From: Gnetum montanum
Taxonomy: Eukaryota; Streptophyta; Gnetopsida; Gnetales; Gnetaceae
Length of the DNA stretch: 64,000 bases
Assembly (NCBI GenBank): GCA_015680685.1
Contig: MNCI01001065.1
Span: 1,500,482 to 1,564,481 of the forward strand
Direction: 5' to 3'
Part shown: piece by piece, positions 22,900 to 35,669 of the stretch
Layout: each line of letters begins with the position of its first letter
Numbering within the stretch: the first letter of the stretch is position 1
Notes under the pieces: generated by a model
The model's database searches: none
What the model saw: the letters and a program-made list of their open reading frames with translations, nothing else
Told to the model about the DNA's origin: nothing
Program-made: the position numbers and the translations under genes

Positions 22900-25800
22900 C
22901 AGTCCAAAATGTCTACTTCAACCTTTGATCTTGAGTCACCATATAAGCCAGGTAGGTAGAACTCTATATCTTTCTTTTCTCAATTTAACATCAAATCCAA
23001 CTTATCTTATATCCTCTTTAGATGTTACAAAGGATGAACTTATACCATAGTCAAAACTTTCTTTCCTTGATCAAGAGCCTCTTCTAACCAAAAATTATTT
23101 AATCAATGTTCCAATACTAAGTCTTAAGAATAAACAAAAGACTCTTCAACTTAGTGTTCTTCTCTCTTCAAACCTTCAGGATTCTATTCTTGCAACCTTG
23201 CAAAAGCATTCCATTGCTTTCACTTAGGGATATAGTGACATGCCTAGCCTAGACCCAAAGCTAGTTCAATATAACATTATCTTGGAAGAAGGTTCCAAAC
23301 CTGCTAAGAAAAAATGTTAGAAAAATTTGTTCTATTATAAATCTCACTATTAAAAAAGAGATAACTAAAGTCTATAATGCTCAATTCATTTATCTTTTCA
23401 ACTAATTAGGTTTGTAACATGGTCATAGTTCATAACAAGAATGGTGGCATTCACATATGCATTATTTTTCAAGACCTTAACAAAATAACTCTTAAGGATA
23501 ACTTTCCTTTGCCTAAAATTGATCCACTTATCAAGTCTATAGTTTTTCATGCTCTTCTATCCTTCATGAATTGGTTTTCTAGTTACAACCAAATCTAGAT
23601 AAATTCAAAGCACTAATACTATATCACATTCATGACTCTTTGGGAAATATTTTGCTACACTAAAATGCTCTTTGGACTCAAGAATGCTAGAGCTACCTAT
23701 CAATGAGCTATGACTTTCATCTTCAATGACATAAAGTTTAAAATAATTAATGATTATGTTGATGGTTTTCCAACAAATCTATGCTAGAAACTAATCATGC
23801 TTCTGACTTGGACCAAGTTCAAACTTGTTGTAATAACTTTTACCTGCATCTTAATCCTAACAAATGCATTTTTGGAATCCTTACAGGTAAGATGTTAGGT
23901 TATATTATTTTGTAAGATGATATAGCTATTGATCCTAACAAGGTTAAAGCTATTCTAGATCTCATGCTACCTAAAGACATTCAAGATATGCATATTTTAC
24001 AAGGTCATCTTGAATCGATCCATCTTTTTATCTCCAATCTCACTAATTATCTTCATCCTTTAACTTACTTTTTTCATAAATTCACCACTTTTGTCTAAGA
24101 TGAGAAGTTTCAAAAGGCCTTTGATTATATCAAAAAAGCCTTAATCACTCTCCCTCTTCTTCACCCTCCACAATTTGATCAAAGTTTCTATCTTTACCTT
24201 TTCAAATCCAACCATTGCATATCTTTCATGATCTCTCAAAGGTGGGAATATGGAGTTGATCTTTCCATTTACTAAATATCTCATCCTTTCTTAGACTATG
24301 AGACTAGATACTTAAACATTAAAAAGTCTTTTCTAAGTCTTATCTTTGCCCTTAAAAACTAGAAACACTATATTTTCAATGTTAAGATCTTTGTTATCTA
24401 CAAGGATAACATCCTTAAAGTCATTGGTAACAATCCTTCTGAAAACTATTTCATAGCTTATTCAAAGAATTTTTTCATTGAGTTTGATATTTGTTTTATG
24501 TTTCAACAGTCAAGCAAAGATCAAGCTATAGCTAATCTCTTCTCTTCCTTTGAAACAACCACTGTTGTTCATAGCCTTCACATTGATGCTAAGGATTCAT
24601 ATGTTCTTTACTTTAATGGAGTGCATACTTCCTTTAGATCTAGCACAGCTTGTGTTCTTATCCTTGCCACTAAAAAAGTACTCTATCAAGCCTATAAGCT
24701 TGATTTCCCTTGTACCAAAAATATAGTTGAATATGAGGTTTCAATACGAGATATCTCTTGCTAACTTTGCAAAATCAGGTCAAGACTATTATTGTTTATG
24801 GTAACTCTGAAAACATCATAGATCAATTTAATGGTGACTATGATTACAAAGATCCTCACTTAGTTCCTTAACTATAATTTAATAAGAAGCTAATCTTTTC
24901 CTTCCCTACTTATACTTTGAAACACATCCCACATTTAGAAAACATGCTAGCTAACACATTGGTAACCTTTACCATCCATGATGATCCTTCCGCTATGTAA
25001 TACTAACTCATGAAATCAATTTTCTTAACAATTGTCATGCAATATCCTAATGTATTAGTAAGCACTATCAATAGGATAAATAATAATCAGTATTATTTTG
25101 ATCTTTTTCATTATTTTACAACTAGAAAAACTCCTAGTTATATTACACCTACTCAAATGGATACTTTGTGCAAATGTAGTCAGCATTTACAATTAGTGAA
25201 TCCTAAGATCCTTTATTGAGTTTCTTTTATGAGTTTTCTTCTATGTTTTTTTATTCTTACATAATCTAAGATAGTCCTTGATTAGGTTCACTTATGAGTT
25301 CTTGGTATACACTTAGGTTTACACTCCCTAGCTATTCACATCATTTCTTTAGGCTAATGGTGGCCAACCTTAGCCAAAGATGCTTATCACCTAGTTAAGA
25401 CATGTGATACTTGCCAAAGGCATGGCTCTCTTATCTATGTTCCCTCATAAAAACTAATGGATTTTATACCTTATTAGTACTATTAGTTCTCCTTCATCTA
25501 CTAAGCATCAATTTATTCAAACTACTATGGAATACATTACTAAATGGGTAGAGGTTATTCCTTTTCATTCCACAAAGTCCCACTTCATCTACTACTTCAT
25601 CCTTGACCACATAATAACTTGATTTGATGTAGCTCTCTAAATTATAACTAACAATGGACTTCAATTCAAAAGTAAGGAGGTACCTTATTTCTATTTCATG
25701 TACCACATCATCCAATCTTTTTCATCATCTTACTACCCTCACTCTAATACTCAAGCTGAGTCCACTAATAAAACTTTCATCTACTTTCTTGATATCATGG

Positions 25801-26290
25801 TTAATAAAATCTAATGCAATTAGAAAAAATAGCTATCATATTCCCTCTAGATTTATCATACTACTTTCTATATAACTACTGATTGTAATCCATACCTCTA
25901 AACCTATGATTTTGAGGTAGTCTTAAAAGTTGAGCTCTATATTACATCTCTCCATGTTGCTCTCCATATTGGTATTTAGACTAGGATAACAATAGCATGG
26001 GATGCATTGAGATGGATCTTCTTAAACAACATTAGCAAGATGCTCTCCATCATTTGCACAAATATCAAATAGATATTCAGCATCATCACTCTAGACACAT
26101 CCAAGTCAAATAAATTCACAAGGGTGATTTGATTCTCCATCATTTTTCAAATTCTAGAGATATCAAGTTCTCTTCTAATTGGCAGGATGGTTTTTTGATG
26201 ATTCAATCTCTACAAAATGGCATCACGTTAGTTTTCAAATCCTATCAATAGCAGCTTCATCAAGTGCTACTAAGTGTATTCATGCTACAA
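22900..26290 (+). pseudogene. pol: Element D pol remnant (RT, RNase H, aRNase H, integrase)
   Basis: DMPSLDPKLVQYNIILEE near 23237-23300 marks the pol N-terminus, as in A and C. RT follows; its YVDD has become YVDG (about 23755-23770). The degenerate RNase H lies near 24170-24480. The archaeal-type RNase H with YVLYFNGVHTS and KNIVEYEVS is at 24590-24750. Integrase fragments with [10 protein letters not shown]-like and ITKWVEVIPFHSTKS peptides lie near 25400-25570. All parts carry frequent stops. The domain order confirms a Tat-like element. Confidence 0.75.
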
Positions 26291-26512
26291 CGTTGAACCT
26301 ATTGGTTGTTTAAGAATAAACAATTATTCTTCCAATAAAACGTTGCTTTTATTAACTTTTCTCTTCTATGATAGGATACATACAACATCAGGATAATAGG
26401 CTGGCTCTACATCTTATTATACATACATTATTTACATCTATAACAACCCCTCTCTATCTCATATTCTACTATTTTCTAGCTATTTTCATCCAACTTTTCT
26501 ATACTATATATC
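26291..26512 (+). other. Sequence after element D pol, interrupted by element B
   Basis: Non-coding; 3' untranslated region or LTR start of D. It would resume at 62931 on the other side of B. Confidence 0.4.
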
Positions 26513-26517
26513 CCATT
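26513..26517. repeat. Left target site duplication of element B (ccatt)
   Basis: ccatt directly precedes the LTR terminus TGTAG and is repeated perfectly at 62926-62930 directly after the other LTR. Confidence 0.9.
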
Positions 26518-28535
26518 TGTAGTGTCTAAAAACGTCGGTGGCTGGAACACCAAGAGGTTATCAGGCACATAGCCTAAGCTCAAATCTACCGAAGGGTTGT
26601 ATTGGATAGGACAAAAAAGGGATACCCTGAACGGTCTAGTCGATCAGTCAGGGACTTACGTGGTGTCCAATAACCATTTGCAAATAATGATTTTAGAGCA
26701 TCACATGTAGAATTTGGAATAAGTAGGAATACAATATGCATAACAGCAAGAGAATATCAACGTGCATGTATATGAAAATAGAAAGAAATAGATACGCTAA
26801 CAGTTTAAAATACTGTAGAAAAATAATGAAATGGGAGCGCAAGTAAAGAAATACATCATCGTAGGATTGGGAGACATGGCCTTTGATTGAATGATGTGTA
26901 CAATTGGCATGTAGAGTAGACAAAAATAGCTAGGCAGCAAGGTAATATGGTCACACTCTTTCGACTGCTGCAAACGTGGTGTTGACAGACATGAAGTGAT
27001 TGATGTTTGCTAGATTGAGAGTTGCTATGTTGTGCATGTGCAGGTGTCATGTTTAGGTGTGGGAGTGGAACAAATATTTGGAAGACTCTAATGTTAAGAT
27101 TTTCCGCTCATCAATTTTTTTATCACCAATATTCTACCAAAGCTAACTACAAAATCCCACCCTTAGACTATCGGTTACTAAGGTATTTATAGAGCCAGGG
27201 TTGGGGGGAATGTGTGGTTTAAATGCCACATGTCCTAAGCCCCACATAGCATGAACATGGGTGTGTCACACTAATGTGCTACGCTGTGGTGCTATGCTTG
27301 GTGGGATGAGAACAAGAATTGAAAATTTTTCAAACTATGACCATATTGCCCAAACTGCATGTGCCAAGACCTGAAAGACTATCCTATTTTTACAAAATGC
27401 CTAGAACAAATGCAAATTGGAGCCTACACTCTGGGACTACATTTTTCCTTCTTTTTCGAGTAGGGTCAAGTATAAAAACAATTTTGGGGACCAACAGGGG
27501 TTGCAAAAACAAAATAGACTACTCACTCTAGCTATTGGAAAGATGCTAGAGTAGGAATGAAGGTCGACGATGAGCTCTTCACAGTTTTTGAAGGTGATCG
27601 GAGAATTTTTCCAACTACTACACTATCTACGCTGCCTAGTGTAATGAAGCGTGGCGTGAACACTTAGAAAATTTTGCAATTTTGGCCTACTATGCTATCT
27701 ACACTACACAGTGTAGTAGAGCATAGCACTCATTTTCCATGAATTCTGTCAAAAAACTAAAGACAACATATTGAGATTCAACAAGGCAAGCCACTTCAGC
27801 AACTAGCAAGTACATCTTTCATGTTGAGTGAGCCTGATATCTCTTGGTTTCATTCTAGGAAAATTTTATAACTAGAACCTCTACTATGTTGTCCTATGTT
27901 ACACAGTGTATCATAGTGCAACACTTCATTTTGGACAAATTTTAACCCAACTTGCCATGCTTTGCCATGGGACCTTGATCATGCTTTGAGATTGAAATAG
28001 GACAAGCAACCTTAGAGGTCAAAGACTTGCCAAATGCACCTTCTATGTTTGGTTCAACACATAGGAAACTTTTATCCTTGCATGGCCTTCTACACTATCT
28101 ACACTATGCAGCAAAGCAAAGCGTAACAAGTCCAAACATAGAAAATTTTTTGAACTGTTTTGTCCATCCTGAACACTTTTGACAACTCCTAGCCTGGCAT
28201 CGAGGTGGACTAGCAACCTGGACATGTGTCAAGCTGGGCAAGCTAGAGAGCATACCAAACTTGATGGCTCAGGAGATAGAAAATTTGCTAAATTGTTTAG
28301 TCCACCGTCAACGTCCCTTTTGTGGAAACGGGTCTTAAAATGGATGTTATGCTAGCCATGCTAAAAAGTGTAGTAGATAAGCTTAGGAAAATCTTTGTAG
28401 ATGTTAGGACTTCTAGGGTGCCATGTTCTCTGCATGGCCCAACGTGACACCATACTTGGAGAAATTTTTCCTAGGCCTCAATGCTTGGACAAATCTGATG
28501 CTAGGTCATGAGGGCTCAAAATTGATGGTGTTTCA
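26518..28535 (-). repeat. 3' LTR of element B (left copy, 2018 bp)
   Basis: Begins TGTAG and ends GTGTTTCA on the plus strand, colinear with 60905-62925. A minus-strand TATA box TATAAATA lies at 27184-27191. It contains several CTACACTATCTACGCT-like imperfect palindromes (for example 27620, 27690, 28085) related to the AGCGTA motifs of A and C. Confidence 0.93.
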
Positions 28536-28601
28536 TTGGCCCCTCTTTGTCAACATCTGGAGGATTTTCACGATAGATGTCAACAAAGAATACGAAACAC
28601 C
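28527..28601. promoter_or_regulatory. Polypurine tract and imperfect inverted repeat at the 3' LTR edge of B
   Basis: The minus-strand purine run AAAGAGGGGCC abuts the LTR. Around it, GGTGTTTC (28527) pairs with GAAACACC (28594), and CTTTGTCAACATCT pairs with AGATGTCAACAAAG except for the central CA/TG. Element C has the same arrangement at 53924-53997. Confidence 0.65.
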
Positions 28602-29800
28602 ATGATGAACATGACACCAACACCATTCATCAGTGCTTGCTTAGATAATACTTTGCTATGCTTGAGAGTCCCAGGGAAGTGAAGTATGGTAGGGAACAGG
28701 AGATAGGTTTGAGGAGATGGCATCAGGGGACAATGGATAGAAAAGGAAAAATGTAGGATGTGATGCCATGAGAACCATTTCCATAGTGTAAGCCCTCATT
28801 GGAGTGCTTGTGAGGGAGTCAACATGCATAGCCATTTTTTTCTTGTGGAGTTTGACCTCTTATCAAAGTGTTTGGAGAAGGTCAATCCAAGGCCGAAATG
28901 GTTGCAAAGAGGAAACTATGCTATTTGATTTGGGCACTTGTCTTATCTCATTTATTTTCCTTTTTCTTTTCTTTTTTACCTCCCTTTTTTTTATTTTTTT
29001 AAGGAAAAATTGCACACCCATATTTGCTTGAAGGCAACCATGTCATCACTGAAGGATAGGTGTTTCCTCCCTAGGATGAGTTGTGTTACATCTGTGCAGG
29101 GCTTTTACCAGCTTACATAGGCTTCCCATGGGATGAGTTGTGCTATTTCCTTCATGGTCTTAGTGGTTAAGCATGGGAAAGGATTTCATGTGCATTGGAG
29201 AAGCTTGCAAGGGGGTGCCAAAAATTGCAAGAGCAAGAGATAGAGGTTAGGTTAGTTGAAGGGATATTAGGGTATGAACTCTCAAGTAGATAGGGTAATT
29301 GAAGTGGGTACTTTGGAACAATGTGGTGTGTTGCTATTGTGGTGAAATGCATCCTTGAAAAATGCCATCTCATCTTTTTCCTACAAACACAATAGAGAGA
29401 AAAAAAAAAAAACAACCATCATGTGAAGTGAGGGCGAAGTCCTATCTGCTTGGGACACTGCAAGGGCTACAAGTGTTGTGTCTGGTGTGTGCAATGTCCA
29501 AAGTAGGAAGGCCAGTGCAGGTGTCGATAGTGGCAAGCTGAAAAACTCTAGCAGCCACATCAAAAGTGAAGACCCAAGATGCTAGGAGCAATGGTGATGC
29601 AGGTACTCAGGAATCCTCACCAAAGGTAGGCGTGAACTTCATTTTGGAACTACAACACCCCACCCCATCTTGCCCGAGAGGCATGGGTAGGCAACTGAAG
29701 ATTGATAGTATGCATGCTCTCTTGTTCACAAGATCACATGTGTTGGATCATAAATATTACCTTGTAAACCCATTTTTAGATCTTGGTAGACTATTGGCTA
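28602..29800 (-). other. 3' untranslated region of element B
   Basis: About 1.2 kb between the integrase-side repeats and the polypurine tract. Only short frames; no recognisable domain. A pyrimidine-rich run lies near 28945-28995. Confidence 0.5.
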
Positions 29801-29807
29801 TGTTGGT

Positions 29808-30120
29808 TTAAGGTCCTAGCAGACTGTGATGTGCTAATTTAAGGTCCTAGTAGACCGTTGTGCTAGTTTAAGGTTCTAGCATATCGCTATGCTAGTTTAA
29901 TGTTATAGCGGATTGGGGGGTGGCTAGTTTAAGGTCATAGCAGACCATGCTATGGATGCTAGTTTCATGTCATGGCCCAAGGACATGCTATTCCAGTTTA
30001 GCATCATGGCAGACACTCTGTGCTAGTTTTACATCATAATGGATGTTCTGTGCTAGTTTTACATCATAGTAGATGATCTATGCCAGTTTTATGTCATAGC
30101 AGATGCTCTGTGCTTACCTT
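29808..30120 (-). repeat. Linker direct repeats after integrase (element B)
   Basis: About ten degenerate copies, 30-40 bases apart, of CTAGTTTAAGGTCNTAGCAGAC on the plus strand (last copies CTAGTTTTACATCATAG). This corresponds to GTCTGC...TTAAACTAGC in element orientation. C carries the same array after its integrase. Confidence 0.85.
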
Positions 30121-30147
30121 GCTTTATTATCAATGTGATACTACATG

Positions 30148-33100
30148 TTAGGCATAATAGAGTTTCAGGTATAGTCAATTGACAAGATGAGCAAACTCAT
30201 TGCCATGTAAGTCAGCAAGCTTGAATGCCCTATTTTCATATGCTTTTGTGATTAGAAAAGGCCCTTCCTAGTTAGCTAAGAATTTGTTCGTAGGTTCGTG
30301 AATAGCCTTGAGGACTATATCTACTTTTATGCTTGGGCATTGGTGCAGATTGCAATGATGTTTTTGCCACTATTTTTCTTGATACCACTCGATATGGCTA
30401 AGTGTCTGGATGTGCTCCTCCTCCATAAAGTCAAGATCAATGATTCTTGACTCACTATTTTGAGCCTCATCCATAAAGTTTAAGAGGATCATTCAAAGTG
30501 ATGGGATCTACAATTCAAGACGTAACACCACTTCAGATCCATATACTAGACTGTATGGTGTCTTACCTGTGGTAGTTCTACACATTGTGCGATACGCCCA
30601 AAGTGTGTAGACAAGTTGCTCATGCCATCATCGCTTACTACTATTGAGCATTTTCTTCAGATGGTTGATAATGGCTTTATTGATAGCTTCTTCTTGATCA
30701 TTTACTTGAGGATAGTATGGTGACAAGAAAGAGTGTTTAATGTTGAGGTTTTCACAAAAGGCTCTAGTTTTTGCACTACTGAATTGGGGCCCATTATTTG
30801 TAATGATAGTCATAGAAAGGCTGAATCAAGTCACTATATTGTCTAAAATGAATTTGCAAACCTATTGAGATGTGGTCTTCCTAAGGAAAATAGCTTCTAC
30901 CCACTTGGTAAAGTACTCCATTGTAGTAATAATGAAACTATGCCCTATGGAAGACTTGGGCATTATGGGCCCTATGATATCTAGTCCCCAACGTTGAAAA
31001 GGCCATGTGATTTGCGTGGTATGCAGCTCAGTAGGTGATATATGTATTATATTCCCATGGCATTGACATATGTCACATGTTCTAACTTTAGAGAGGCAGT
31101 TGTGCTCCATATAGGGCTAGTAGTAGCCTAGACACCTAATTTTTGCTACCATAGCTCTAGGAGGTATGTGGCCTCCACACGGTCCCTTGTGGACTTGATC
31201 AACAATTCTTTGGGCTTCTTTGCCAATTACACAAATTAGTAGTATCCCTTCATAAGATCTATGGAATAAAGCACTATCACCTATAAGGACATACTTCCAT
31301 GCTCATTTTTGTACCATGTCTTTATGGATAGATGTTAAGCCTTGTGGAGGCTCACCATGTTGGAGGTATGTTTTGATCTCGTCATACCATTCTTGAGTGT
31401 GGGCCACACTTACAGATGTGATATTTGAAGTGTGAATGATAAGGTTAGTACATTCCACTATTGAAGCGGGTAAGGTAGCAAACATGTGTGGTGGCACACT
31501 TAAAGCTAATCTGGCTAATGCATTAGCTATAATGTTCTCATTACAGGGGATGTATTGAATGTCTAAGATCGGAAATTTTTTTAGTAAGTACTTCACCAGA
31601 TCATAGTAAAGTTATAAGTGTTCTGATTTACAGGCGTAGACCTCTATGACTTGGTTAATGACTAGTTGTGAATTACCTCAAATTGCTAAATTCTGGACCC
31701 CTAACTCTTGAACTGCTAAAATGCCCCTAAGGAGACCCTCATATTCTACTATATTATTCATGCAAAGAAACATGAAGTGGTATGCGAAAGGTCATATCTC
31801 CCCGAAGGGAAAGGTGAGGATAGCAGCAACACTATGACCTTGTGTGGTTGAGGCATCGTCAAAGTGTAAAATAGCTTCAAAGTCTACAACTATTGCACTT
31901 ATATTGTTAACATGCTTGTCTAGAAATTTGGATTCTATTGTTGCTTGGTCATCAGTGGGTGAAGCCGTAAGTTGCATGGCTATCTCTTAACCCTCTGTAG
32001 ATGACTACGCTACGTAGTGTAGGTCAAATTCTACAGTTATTGCTTTCCATCTAGCTATCCTACTACTTTCATATATATTGGTTGTAGTGGCCCTGAGTAT
32101 GTTATTTTTGCAAATGATATTGACCTGGCTATGAAACAAATAGTGTCTCCATTTTTTAAATGCAAATACTAAGGCAAGGAAATTTTTTTTTCACGTCATT
32201 GTATTTGGCTTCATAAGCTATCAATGCATGGCTCAGGTAGTAAACAAGAATCTCAAAGCCATCATTACTTTTTGGATAGAGCAAAGTAGCAATGGATGTA
32301 TCTAAAGTTGCAAGATAAATGTAAAAGGGCTTATCCCTTTGCGGAGGGTAAAGAGCAGGAAGATGAATAAACCCATTTTTCAACTCATCAAATGCTTCTT
32401 GGCATTGGTTCATCCATTCAAAGTTAGCTCCTTTTTTAAGTAAGTGTTGCATCGGCTGTAATTCATCTGTCAACCTTGCGATAAATCTTCGTATAAACTA
32501 TATCCTGCCTTGCAATCTATGCAACTCTTTAAGGTTTGTAGGTGGTGCTAAGTTGATAATGGCTTTGACTTTGTCCAGATCTAAACATATTCCTATTTCT
32601 AACACTACAAAGCCTAACATGTGTCCAGTTTTGACACTAAAGAAATATTTTTTGGGAATGAGACAAAGGTCATGCCTATGGCAACGTTGAAGAATTAGGT
32701 TTAATTCATTTGCATGACCATGAGCTTTCTTCGATTTAACTTCTATATCGTCCACATAGTCATTTTAGCTATTCCAAAATATAGTCACTAAAAATGTAAG
32801 TCCTTGCCCACTAGTATGTTGCTCTAGAATTTTTTAGTCTAAAGGGCATCATTGTATAATAAAAGGTTCCCCAAGGGATCATGAAGGTAGTAGCAAGTTG
32901 ATGTTTTTGGTTTATACATATTTGATTGTATCCCAAGAATCCATCCATGAAGGATAATAGGGCATGACCAGCTGTAGCATCAACTAGTTGGTTGATACTA
33001 GGCAATGGAAAATCATCCTTGATGATTGCTTTGTTCAAATCTTGGAAGTTTATACAGATACATATGGCTCCAGTTTTCTTGGGGATGACCATGATGTTTA

Positions 33101-33634
33101 ATACCCAATTTGTGTAATCAATTGCCCAAATGAACTCAACTTGGTAAAGCTTGGTGACTTCATCGCACACAGGTAATGCAATCTCTAGTTTAATTTTGCA
33201 AGATTTTTCTTTGACTACTTTGACATGTGAGTCTAAGATAATGTTGTGTTATATTATGCATGGTTCTAAGCTTGTAATATCTTCATAAGACCATGCAAAT
33301 ACTTTAACATTATTGTTGAGGACTTCGGCGATATTCTGTTGGACTTGTGGCTCCAGTAAAGAGCTAAGTTTCAATGTTCTCGCCTCACCTCTGCATGTGG
33401 TCATGGGAATTTCTATAAGTAGATCCTTAGTTACATCTCTAGCCTCTAGGTCTAAGGCTTGGACTAGATGTTTTGGCCAATCTAGTGATGTTTCTAAGGA
33501 TGCTACGTTGGTGTTACAAGGAGGTGACTCAAATTTTACAAACTCTATGTTCAAGCATCTCATGAATCTGCCATGGGGTCCAGTCAATATTAAAGGTGAA
33601 TGAAAATCATCATGTGTGGCCATTCCTAAGCGAT
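30148..33634 (-). pseudogene. pol: Element B pol (RT, RNase H, aRNase H, integrase)
   Basis: The frame opens after an acceptor-like ATTTTGCAAG near 33635. Contents: N-terminal region (33249-33630), RT with FQDLN, FLGYNQICIN (32811-33170) and YVDD at 32747-32758, degenerate RNase H with FYIYLATLD and YYLSHAL (32156-32400), archaeal-type RNase H (31610-31920), and integrase with TCDICQCHGN zinc-binding cysteines, WGLDIIGP, TIITNNGPQFSS (second Asp of the DDE triad changed to Asn) and a KFLAN-EGPF carboxy-terminal motif near 30260. It ends at TAA 30148-30150. Several in-frame stops are present. Confidence 0.88.
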
Positions 33635-33729
33635 CTTGCAAAATAGCCAACAAACAAAAGATGTCAAGTGGTACTTGCATAACATAGCAACATGAAGCGA
33701 AATGCATGCAAAGTAATTATGCAATATCT

Positions 33730-33915
33730 CAAAATTTCTAGTTTAAGGTCTTAGCGAATCATAACTACACATAGGATGTCAAACTATATTTCAAAATCAA
33801 AATTTTAAGGTCTTAGCGGATCATCATTGTGCCTATAGTGTAAGGGGAATTTCAAAATTTCCAGTTTAAGGTCATAATAGACCGTTACAGTGCCTATAGT
33901 GTAAAGCCTTAAGCC
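33730..33915 (-). repeat. Linker direct repeats before RT (element B), 61-62 bp tandem
   Basis: Three tandem copies starting at 33730, 33792 and 33853, each CAAAATTTC then AGTTTAAGGTC, sharing TGCCTATAGTGTAA at the end of copies two and three. Same motif as the other linker repeats. Confidence 0.8.
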
Positions 33916-34011
33916 AACATTAAAGGCTTAAAGTAAGGGGTTGAATCAAATGTTTACAAAGAAAAAATTTCTCTTTTTTTTATTTTTGCAAATCTACATG
34001 CTACACTGCAG

Positions 34012-35669
34012 GGAACATGGGATGTCCCGCATTACACAAAGGACACGTTATGGACATCTCGTCAAGTACACTGTAGAAGAAATGCCAGTGCAAATACCAC
34101 CATTCCCCACACTGTTCACACTAGGTGAGCTATATTATGTGCCCCTTTTCATGTAATCGAGATCAATTTAATTAAATAAATTTTTTTGTAGCTAATTTTA
34201 TTCTCGGTTACTGTAGTGGCAACCAAATCTAAGAAGGTTAAAGTAATTACTTCAAGATGTAATGAGGCTAACCTCCTCTTTAAGTATTGTGATGTTGATG
34301 AATCATAGCATTGGTATGTAGTGGGGCTCCAACAATGATTTTCAAGAAGGTTCAGGAGGTTGGGCTTATGGATCTATTTTTGACTATAAACCCAAGGATC
34401 CCAACTACGAAAATGATTGCCCTTGTTAATTCTTTAACAAAAAGTGCCAATCACTTTCACACACGAGTTCATAGGGTGTAAGTGTTTTTTGAGATTACCA
34501 ATAGTCTTTTTTCAGATCTTTTCAGTGTCCCTTTTGATGGTTTACCCTTGGGGGGAAAAACTAGTAAGGATGTAAACCATCAAGGAGGCATAGAAGAATG
34601 GTTAGGGACCGACAAGGATCACAAAGGTATTTATATGAAAAAGGTTAGATTGGAGGTAGCCCAAAAAATTTACCCTATCTTTTGGGCTCATGCCTTTCCC
34701 AAGTTGCTCTTCCAAGGGAAAATTCTTGGGGTACACTCTTAAGGTAGCTTAAAGAAGAGGGGCTGCATTTTGAGGACAGTGAGTTTGCTAATTTTTTTGA
34801 TAGTGTGCCGATGGGCGACACTGCCTGCAGCCCACCCTCCCCCTGACTCTCACCCTTAAGGGTTTGCTGGGTAGGACATTTTTACTATCATTTATGTTAT
34901 CATCTCATTTTTCCTCTCCTCTTCCCAATGTTAACATGCTTTACTACGCAGTGGGTACTACTTCTTCTAAGGGCCCTAAGTCTTCATCTACTTTTTGCCT
35001 AGAGCCATGGTTAGAAACTCCAAATAATTTTGCCTTTCTGGAAGGTGTAGTAGATGACATGATTCACCACCTAAAGCAAATTGACCCTAAGATAGTTGTG
35101 CTTGGAATATGGCATTTTCTTTTTATGTTGTTCCATCTTTGCTACCATCCCATAACTAACACTTCCCTATTTTTGGTGTAACAACTTCATGACTTAAATG
35201 GGATCCAAAACAGGTAGTTGAAGTCGAAGTTGTATCTGAACTTCCTCCAGAGGTAACAGAGGTGCCTCATCATGTATATGATGATGCAAGCAAATATGTG
35301 CTACACTCAGCACAATCATTGTGAGAGTGTAGACATGTCAATGCAGACCTTTGGAAACGAGTTCAAAAACTCGAGAAGGAAAAAGAGAATCACATAGCCA
35401 AGCTAGAAGACTTGTGGTCACAGAACAAATTCTTGATGGCTTGTGAGAATTCCAATGGTAGTTGGCATACGGTCGTAATTGATTATGCCAAATATTGGTC
35501 AACCATACCGGCCAAAAATGAGGCAATGCGTGAAGTAATTGAACAACATTTGCAAATGGATCTCTTAGTACAAAAGAATCAAGATTAAAAAGATTATAGT
35601 GCCAAGGTATATGAATGTAGGTAGGAATAAAAGAATCACAAACACATGTATAAAATGGAACATGCTGCT
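34012..35669 (+). pseudogene. Antisense gene of element B, 5' part
   Basis: Runs opposite to gag-pol. An exon at 34012-34124 (acceptor CACTGCAG, donor CTAG|GTGAGC) encodes VEEMPVQIPPFPTLFTL, matching VTDVQRKLPPFPLPFG of C. An intron follows at 34125-34216. The next exon carries FFEITNSLFSDLFSVPFDGLP, GGIEEWLGTDKDHKGI and IYPIFWAHAFPKLLFQ, the conserved core, then LEKEKENHIAKLEDLW and WHTVVIDYAKYWSTIP in the coiled-coil-like part. It contains stops and frameshifts. Element C cuts it at 35669; the rest resumes at 55562. Confidence 0.75.
35665..35669. repeat. Left target site of element C (ctgct)
   Basis: ctgct before the LTR; ccact (55557-55561) after it. Two of five bases differ, both transitions. 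Dropping one copy restores the reading frame of the B antisense gene across the insertion, which confirms the 5-bp duplication. Confidence 0.75.

Larger units (their letters stand above)
13537..26512 (+). mobile_element. Element D: strongly decayed Tat-like retrotransposon
   Basis: AT-rich plus-strand relic with the same order as A-C: LTR end and primer site (about 14700), gag (15480-16450), protease (17050-17936), minus-strand antisense remnants (18400-21500) and pol (about 22900-26290). Stops occur every few dozen codons. The left limit is set by the A LTR. The right limit is set by B, which inserted into it or its flank. I could not identify paired LTRs. Confidence 0.7.

Noticed and set aside
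29808-30120. Regularly spaced repeats considered as a CRISPR array
   Set aside because: Repeats are degenerate with variable spacing, lie in a plant retrotransposon and have no cas genes.
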